Assembly: GCA_006386115.1 (NCBI GenBank)
Contig: VFIW01000053.1
Location: 225,453 to 289,452, forward strand
Reading direction: 5' to 3'
DNA length: 64,000 nucleotides
Source: Globisporangium splendens
Taxonomy: Eukaryota; Oomycota; Peronosporomycetes; Pythiales; Pythiaceae
Position numbers and translations under genes: made by a program
The notes under the pieces: generated by a model
What the model was told of the DNA's origin: nothing
Database searches by the model: none
The model's input: only the letters and a program-made list of their open reading frames with translations
Shown here: positions 58,105-64,000 of the stretch, one piece after another
Layout: the number at the start of each line of letters is the position of its first letter
Position numbering within the stretch: the first letter of the stretch is position 1

Positions 58105-60215
58105 TCAAAGTTTCTGAACTCGAAGCTCTTGATTGAGAAAGTATCCTGCTTTGTGCAAGTACGTAGGTGGTAATTCGACCATGTGATTTTGCTCCAGCGC
58201 CTGACAAATGAGAGAAGGGAATGAGGCTCAAGCATCACAAAATACAAAACAACGGCGTCACATATCATCAGTACCTTGCTGGAGTAGAGCTCAAAGTCGT
58301 CTTCGGTCATGGGGCCATACAGTAAACTCCACTTGCCGTCCACAAGCACAAAGTAGTACCGTTCGTTCTCGCCATGCTCGTACCAGCCTTCTTCACCCTG
58401 CGTCGTGCCAGGACACGCATTCAGGATACCGCTCGAGTTCTTGTGTGAGTGCTCGGTCTTCTTGCCACCGCCGAGCAGCGAGCGCATTTTCTCGCCGATT
58501 TGCTTGCCCAGGTTGGTTTTCGCCTTTTGCGCCGCGACGGTCGATTCGGAGCGACTCTCATCATCTTTCTTCGTCCGTGCACTACCGCTCTCCCTTGCGG
58601 TCTCTGTCTTTGCCGTCGTCGCTGCGTGGGTCCCTGTCTTCTTGTTGTCCTGATCAAAGGGCGAGTGGTCCGAGATCACTTCGGAAGTCCGTGATGTAGG
58701 CTTCTCGGCTTGGACTTCGAGTTTCGCCACGCCCTTCTCCAAGCCGCTGGTTCCCACATCCTTCTTATCTTTGTCCTTGTGCGGTGACATCACAGAAGCC
58801 TCAGCTCCCGTCGCGGTCGCAGCCTCATCACGGCGCTCCTTGTCATTGCGGCGAGACGATCGAGGCGTCTCGTTGTCATCTCCATCGTCATCACTTCCTC
58901 GGCGACGACTGCGGCGCTTGGACGCCTTTCGCTTGTCCGTCTCATAGTCCTCATCCACGCTCGAGCTTTTGCGATGATGACGATGGCGTCGACGTGAGCG
59001 ACAGTACCCTGAATCCGAACTGCTGTAATAACTGGAGGATGACTCGCTGCCGCTGTCTCCGCGGCCACGACGCTGGCGTCGACTTCGGCGGTGTCTCCCT
59101 TTGCGGTGGCACGAATCGCCGTCGCTCTCACTCGACTCGCTGCTGTCGTGATGGCGCTTCTTCTTGTGGCTGCCGTGCTTCTTGCTGCTTTTCCTACGCT
59201 CTGTGTCTTCCTCACGTTTCGTCACGAGCGTATCCTCGTCATCGTCGTCATCACCCTTTCCATGACGGTGCTTCTTGCTGCTGTCCTTGTGGTGTTTCTT
59301 CTTGCTCTTGCGCGGCGACTCATCGTCTCCTGGACTTCCATCATCTGCTGGATGGGACACGCCACGGTCCCCGTTCGCTTCGCGCGGAGAGCGAGTGGTT
59401 GTCGTCGTCGCAACGCTCTCTTCTGGATCGCTCGCCTCCACGAGTTTCTTCTCTTTGTGCCGCCTCTCTTTCTTTTTCTTTCGCTTTTCAGACGGCTGGT
59501 TCTCGCCTCCATTGTCGCGGTCTGTGCCGGCGCCTCCGCCTCCCCCACCATTGCCACCTTCATCAAAGAACTCGAGGTATGATGATGGCACGCACCCGAC
59601 ATTATCGCCGAGTTCGCATTTCAGATACCCCGTTCGCTTTGTCGAGAGCACGCGCACCACGTCCCCTGTCTTCAACGCGAGCTCTTCGTCGCCAGAAGCC
59701 TTACAGTCACGCACGACACGGGCGAGAATCCCGCTTGCATCCTCACCACCACCGTCACTGTGGCCACTCCTCGCTGATGTCGTGCGTCCAGTCCCATTCA
59801 CAGACTTGGACGTCGACGGAGGCGATGCCCACGCAGTGTTGCTGCCGCCGCCTCCACCCATGGGGGTGTTCGAATACGCATCGATCGAGTCATTCGTCAG
59901 CCCTTTGACTTGCCGCACTGCCTGCTTTGGCTTGGTCGACAACGCCGGCAGCATGGCTCGCAACGCGCACTCCTTTAGGCGCCTGTCTTCGCGTGCTAGG
60001 CTGTCGCTGACCCACGCCACGCAATCGCACTCCCCCTGGTCCAAGTCTCGCAGTGCTGCGCGAGCGCGGGTGGCTAATGCAAGGTGCGGATAGATACTCG
60101 TGGTTTAATTTCAGCATTCCATGAGCTATTCTCGGTCGACACTCGATGGTGCATCGTCGGCTGTTACTGCTGCCCCGCCTTCGAGACGGGAGAATAGGAA
60201 TTTCGTCTGAGCCAT
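58105..60215 (-). CDS. SH3-domain protein with long basic/Ser-rich low-complexity region
   Basis: Exons 60215-60143, 60073-58275 and 58200-58105 give 655 aa. Residues 25-70 are helical (RARAALRDLDQ...LKECALRAMLPALS). An SH3 domain follows at about residues 130-185: ARVVRDCKASGDEELALKTG, DVVRVLSTKRTGYLKCEL, GCVPSSYLEFF, with the ALYDY-like start altered to ARVVRD. Then about 350 residues of Lys/Arg/Ser/Asp low complexity with RS and HKK clusters. The C-terminal part has a short ordered block (GWYEHGENERYYFVLVDGKW, SLLYGPMTEDDFELYSSK). The last 31 residues come from exon 3 (ALEQNHMVELPPTYLHKAGY...), chosen because a 74-nt intron with good signals precedes it. SH3 domains bind Pro-rich peptides; the charged tail suggests a nuclear or cytoskeletal scaffold. 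No specific function can be given. Confidence 0.72.
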
Positions 60216-60782
60216 CCTGAAATAGACGAAAACTAGAGGTTAGTGGCTCCAGACACTTTGTTCTAACTCGCTCGCTTGATGAACGCACACCCACGAGAAC
60301 ACAGAGCTCCTTGTAACACGTATTAATAGAAAGCTTTCCTTATCAGCAAGAGAGAGCAACAAACGATGACGCGGGGCCGCCACGGAAGAAGGCAGCAAGC
60401 ACTGCCACCGGTCGGTTACTCATATATACTTGAAACACATGTGCAATCTTTGCTGTTGGCAGCACGGACGAGTAAGGTCATCACAGGCAAAGAATTTCTT
60501 TTGACTCGGTGTCACTGCGTCTGAGTGGCTTCATTGACCATCACTCCAACCCGTTTGTACCCATTTCATGAAACCTCTGTGCATTTTCACCATTGCAATT
60601 CGTTATTTTTCAAACACGATGGCAAACCAACACATGCAAATCAAATGAAGCAACAGACAACTCCTCACAGATGAACACTACGCATTAAACTGATAAAACG
60701 GCAATATCCCTGACGGAAAAAGTCCAAAAATTCATTCTTTTGCTGTTGCCTTGCAGCTTCGGACGCTCTCCGTGTTATCACT
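60216..60782. other. intergenic, no gene seen
   Basis: 567 bases, AT-richer, with no open frame of note. Confidence 0.6.
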
Positions 60783-61286
<504 letters not shown>

Positions 61287-61298
61287 GATGTGCTCGAA

Positions 61299-61345
61299 TA
61301 ATGCTTATCTTCCGAACAATTTGTGTGTTCGGAAGATAAACATTA
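61299..61345. repeat. strong inverted repeat (hairpin) upstream of glutaredoxin
   Basis: Arms ttatcttccgaaca (61305-61318) and tgttcggaagataa (61326-61339) are perfectly complementary over 14 bp with a 7-base loop. Allowing one mismatch they extend to 20-nt arms (61299-61345). It lies 13 bases upstream of the glutaredoxin start on the minus strand, in the 455-base divergent region shared with NOL9. It could be a 5' UTR hairpin, a palindromic protein site, or the remains of a small inverted-repeat element. Confidence 0.9.
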
Positions 61346-61741
61346 AAGGCGATGTCTTCAAAAACGGTCGGTACCCAAAGTAGACAAGGGCATGCACCCG
61401 AAATCGAGGCATCATCACATCAACACAGCATTTTTTGTGATGCCCTGAGAGTCTGTTTTTTGACTGGGTAATTTGCTGGAGCCTGACATTCCACCAACTG
61501 CGGTGATGCATCCGTTCTCGTTTCACATCTGCCATGTAGCTGCACGTTTCAGTTCTTGCACACTACATCGTCAATCAATCCGAAATAGCACCAAGAATCC
61601 CTGATGATCACCAGCGTCAAGAGTTGGAGCCAACTTCACAATAAAACTGACCCTTCAAAATAACCCACACATGCCGGTATTCATACCGGTTTCTGTCCAA
61701 CTTATAAGTGGCCGGAGCCATTGCCATTGTTCCAAACAAGT

Positions 61742-63781
61742 ATGGCAGCAGCAGCAGCCAAGAAGCGGCGAGACAGCGCCTCCAGCACCGGCACTGGCGC
61801 AGCCAATGGCTCTGGCGCCACGGTCCCAGACACCCCGACGCAGACCAAATACCGCGCGGCATGCGTGCGCTCGGGCAACGCCGTGGTGCTGGGCATGCGT
61901 GTGGACGCGGCGATCAACTGCGCTGGCATGGCGCTCGTGCGTGTGTTTCAGGGCCACGTCGAGCTGCTCGGCTTCCAGCCGGCGCTGGGCACGTACTACT
62001 CGCTGTACGCGCCCAAGTGGAATAGCTTGGTCGTTGTTGAAGGTCGCACGAACGCGAACACGCGCTCGGAGGCCACGAAGCAGCTGCTGGACGCCGCGTA
62101 CCAGGCACCGTACAGCGACGCGAGTCGCAGTCTCTTGACACTCGTCGAGCCCGCGACCGCGGCGGTCCTGGAGATGGACGAAGAGCACGCCGCAGACGCG
62201 CTCGCTAAGGAAATCGCCGAGGAGTTCCCGATTGTGCTGGTCTTCCGTGCTATCCCCGTGTCGTTTGGCAGCGTGACGTGCTATTATGAAAGCTCCAGTG
62301 GAAATGCGATGCCTTCGGAGAAAGACAGCAGTGCCCAGGTCGTGCTGCCTGGGTTCAAGATTATCATTACAAAGGAGGAGTATGCCGAGCTACAGGCTGC
62401 TACCGCGAGTGTGGAGAAAGAGGAGGTACCAATGGTGCCTGGGAGTGATCTGCAGCAGTATCACGACTGGAAGACGTCGGCGCGCGTGCTCTCGGAGCTG
62501 TTCGTCGCGGACGCGTTCCGTACGATCCAGATCACACCTCGATGGAAAGCGACGGCCGATGCGATTGAGACCAGCTTGTTGGCAAGCAATATCGAAACGA
62601 GGCAGCAACGTATCGTCGTATGTGGTGCTAAGGGCGTGGGTAAGTCCACGTTCTGTCGGTACCTGGTGAACCGTTTGCTGTCGCATTACGGCATGGTCGC
62701 ATTCCTGGACACGGACTTGGGTCAGTCGGAGTTCACGCCCCCGGGACTCGTGTCGCTGCATGCGCTCGTGTCTCCGCTGCTCGGTCCGGGGTTCACGCAC
62801 ATGAAGTCGCCTCTGCGCGCGTTCTTTTGCGGCGCGACAAACCCAGGCAACGATCCGCTGTACTACATGCAGGCTGTGAAAAGCCTGCTGCGTGTGTACG
62901 AAGCCAAGTGGGTCAGCATTGACTCAAAGATCAAGCAGGCGAACGTGCCACTTGTGATCAATACGGACGGGTGGATCAAGAGCATGGGCCACGATCTGCT
63001 GTGCGCCGTGATCCAGGACGCCAACCCAGACCATGTCGTGCAGCTGCTCGCGACGACCAAGAACAAACAGTTTACAGTGCCATCTTCGCCTTCTTGGAAG
63101 GTCCATGGCGTCGAGCCGTGGGATCCGTTTGGCGCCACGCAGCCATCGCGGTCGTCAAAAGACATGCGATTGTATCGATGGCACCACTACTTCTTGGCCC
63201 AGAGTTACTGCACCACAACGCAACTCCCGCGTGCACAATTGCAGAATCTGCACACACTCTCAGAGAAGAACCGCATCGACGACCAGATCTGCCGTGCATT
63301 TGCTCGGTTAACGCCTTCTGTCGTGTCGTTTGACGCGATCGACGTGAGCTTTGCCGGGTCGTCGGTCGCGCCGAGCCAGTCGCTGTTTTCGCTCAACAAC
63401 AGCATTGTTGGCCTCTGTATCAATGTCGCAAGGGAGCCACTCCATGAGGGTAGCAGTCGAACGGGACCGCCACGGATACTTCTGAAACCTGCGCATGCGC
63501 CGTGCCTGGGCGTGGGTTTGATCCGCGCCGTGGACGTCGAGGCGCGCGTGCTGTACGTCCTGAGTCCGTTGCCGATCAACATGGTCGCGCGTGTGAACCT
63601 GCTGGTGCGTGGCAACTTCCCGCTCGAAGCGCTTATCCTGGGCAGCAGTGCGGCCAACGAGCCGTACGTCGTCACGGACGTGCTCTCGTCCGAAGGCACA
63701 GGCGCAGCCGTGATGCAGAGTCGCAACAACATCAAGCGCAAGCGCGACGCACCCATGGTGGCTGGCGGCGCCAGAGCATGA
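61742..63781 (+). CDS. NOL9: NOL9/Grc3-type polynucleotide 5'-hydroxyl kinase
   Basis: A single exon of 679 aa. The family phosphorylates 5'-OH RNA ends and works with Las1 in ITS2 processing of pre-rRNA in the nucleolus. The basic/Ala-rich start (AAKKRRDSASSTG) is followed by a beta-rich N-terminal domain (GMALVRVFQGHVELLGFQPA). Next come the P-loop VVCGAKGVGKSTFCRYLVNR at about residues 292-311, the Walker-B-like FLDTDLGQSEFTPPGLVSL that is characteristic of Clp1/Grc3 enzymes, and LVINTDGWIKSMGHDLL. The C-terminal domain has GLCINVAREPLHE, LGVGLIRAVDVEARVLYVLS, and ends in a basic KRKRDAP tail, likely a nuclear localisation signal. ATG 61742 is chosen as the first in frame with coding-like sequence after the poly-Ala start. 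Confidence 0.94.
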   Translation: MAAAAAKKRRDSASSTGTGAANGSGATVPDTPTQTKYRAACVRSGNAVVLGMRVDAAINCAGMALVRVFQGHVELLGFQPALGTYYSLYAPKWNSLVVVEGRTNANTRSEATKQLLDAAYQAPYSDASRSLLTLVEPATAAVLEMDEEHAADALAKEIAEEFPIVLVFRAIPVSFGSVTCYYESSSGNAMPSEKDSSAQVVLPGFKIIITKEEYAELQAATASVEKEEVPMVPGSDLQQYHDWKTSARVLSELFVADAFRTIQITPRWKATADAIETSLLASNIETRQQRIVVCGAKGVGKSTFCRYLVNRLLSHYGMVAFLDTDLGQSEFTPPGLVSLHALVSPLLGPGFTHMKSPLRAFFCGATNPGNDPLYYMQAVKSLLRVYEAKWVSIDSKIKQANVPLVINTDGWIKSMGHDLLCAVIQDANPDHVVQLLATTKNKQFTVPSSPSWKVHGVEPWDPFGATQPSRSSKDMRLYRWHHYFLAQSYCTTTQLPRAQLQNLHTLSEKNRIDDQICRAFARLTPSVVSFDAIDVSFAGSSVAPSQSLFSLNNSIVGLCINVAREPLHEGSSRTGPPRILLKPAHAPCLGVGLIRAVDVEARVLYVLSPLPINMVARVNLLVRGNFPLEALILGSSAANEPYVVTDVLSSEGTGAAVMQSRNNIKRKRDAPMVAGGARA

Positions 63782-64000
63782 GCGCGTGGCTCGAAGAAAA
63801 CAGAATAGAGACCTTGTTCATATTCATGTTGTATGCATTCCTTTTCTTTCACGAAGTGATGATGCACACTTGAGCATTCTTGCTGTCTACGTGCAGACGC
63901 GTACACGCGTCGTTGTCTCTGTAACGGACATTGACGTTATCTTCATGACTCCAGAGTGCCGTCAATGCTGCCAGCGAGTTTTTGCTCGTTGCACGACCAG
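63782..64000. other. 3' flank, window end
   Basis: 219 bases after the NOL9 stop; no further gene can be supported. Confidence 0.6.

Noticed and set aside
58784..59908. 374-codon plus-strand frame
   Set aside because: It is the antisense of the Lys/Arg/Ser low-complexity region of the SH3 protein; Cys/His/Ser-rich without any domain.

Overview
This looks like nuclear DNA of a stramenopile, most likely an oomycete of the Phytophthora/Pythium/downy-mildew kind. Genes are dense and lie on both strands. Introns are short (mostly 65-120 nt, GTRNGT...YAG), exons are GC-rich, and intergenic stretches are usually 0.3-1.8 kb. The protein families are eukaryotic housekeeping ones (eL13, tRNase Z long form, SAC3/GANP, AATF/Bfr2, NOL9/Grc3, M17 aminopeptidase) mixed with protist-style ones (a TenA-ThiD fusion, a BT1/folate-biopterin transporter, a PH/multi-C2 giant, CCDC53-like repeat modules). 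The assignment to oomycetes is an inference from gene style; no species is claimed. Exon coordinates were worked out by hand from splice signals, reading phase and family motifs.

Layout. 1-3.5 kb: no confident gene, microsatellites and a few exon-like pieces. 3.5-13.6 kb: an FCP1/SCP-type phosphatase, a BCL7-like protein with an 8-nt microexon, a small two-exon gene hidden on the minus strand, a long-form tRNase Z carrying two extra helical repeats, and an AAA_28-type NTPase. 13.7-18.3 kb: an LRR protein (minus), a TenA-unknown-ThiD thiamine-salvage fusion, and a 3' fragment of a quinone oxidoreductase. 20-29 kb: two diverged At4g00755-like F-box genes in opposite orientation flanking an intact PTGR3/ZADH2-like reductase, a small coiled-coil gene and CFAP52, which has an in-frame stop. 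29.4-36.9 kb: a large SAC3/GANP mRNA-export gene (minus) divergent from ribosomal protein eL13. 37-44.3 kb: an RS-rich protein, a BT1 transporter, AATF/Bfr2, and a seven-exon gene joining a MYND zinc finger to three CCDC53-like modules. 44.3-46.3 kb: no confident gene, perhaps decayed. 46.3-54.9 kb: a giant PH/multi-C2/DEP-like gene that needs a -1 shift or an unusual intron to stay open. 55-63.8 kb: a small unknown, leucyl aminopeptidase, an SH3 low-complexity protein, a glutaredoxin with a strong inverted repeat upstream, and NOL9/Grc3.

There is no operon logic. Loose themes are RNA metabolism (tRNase Z, GANP, eL13, AATF, NOL9, RS protein), chromatin/ubiquitin (BCL7-like, F-box pair), thiamine and redox metabolism, and ciliary or membrane-linked proteins (CFAP52, PH-C2 giant). 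The most noteworthy observations are the MYND + CCDC53-module gene, the BCL7-like microexon, the repeat insertion in tRNase Z, the reversed TenA-ThiD fusion, the CFAP52 nonsense codon and the frame switch at a slippery heptamer in the C2 gene.
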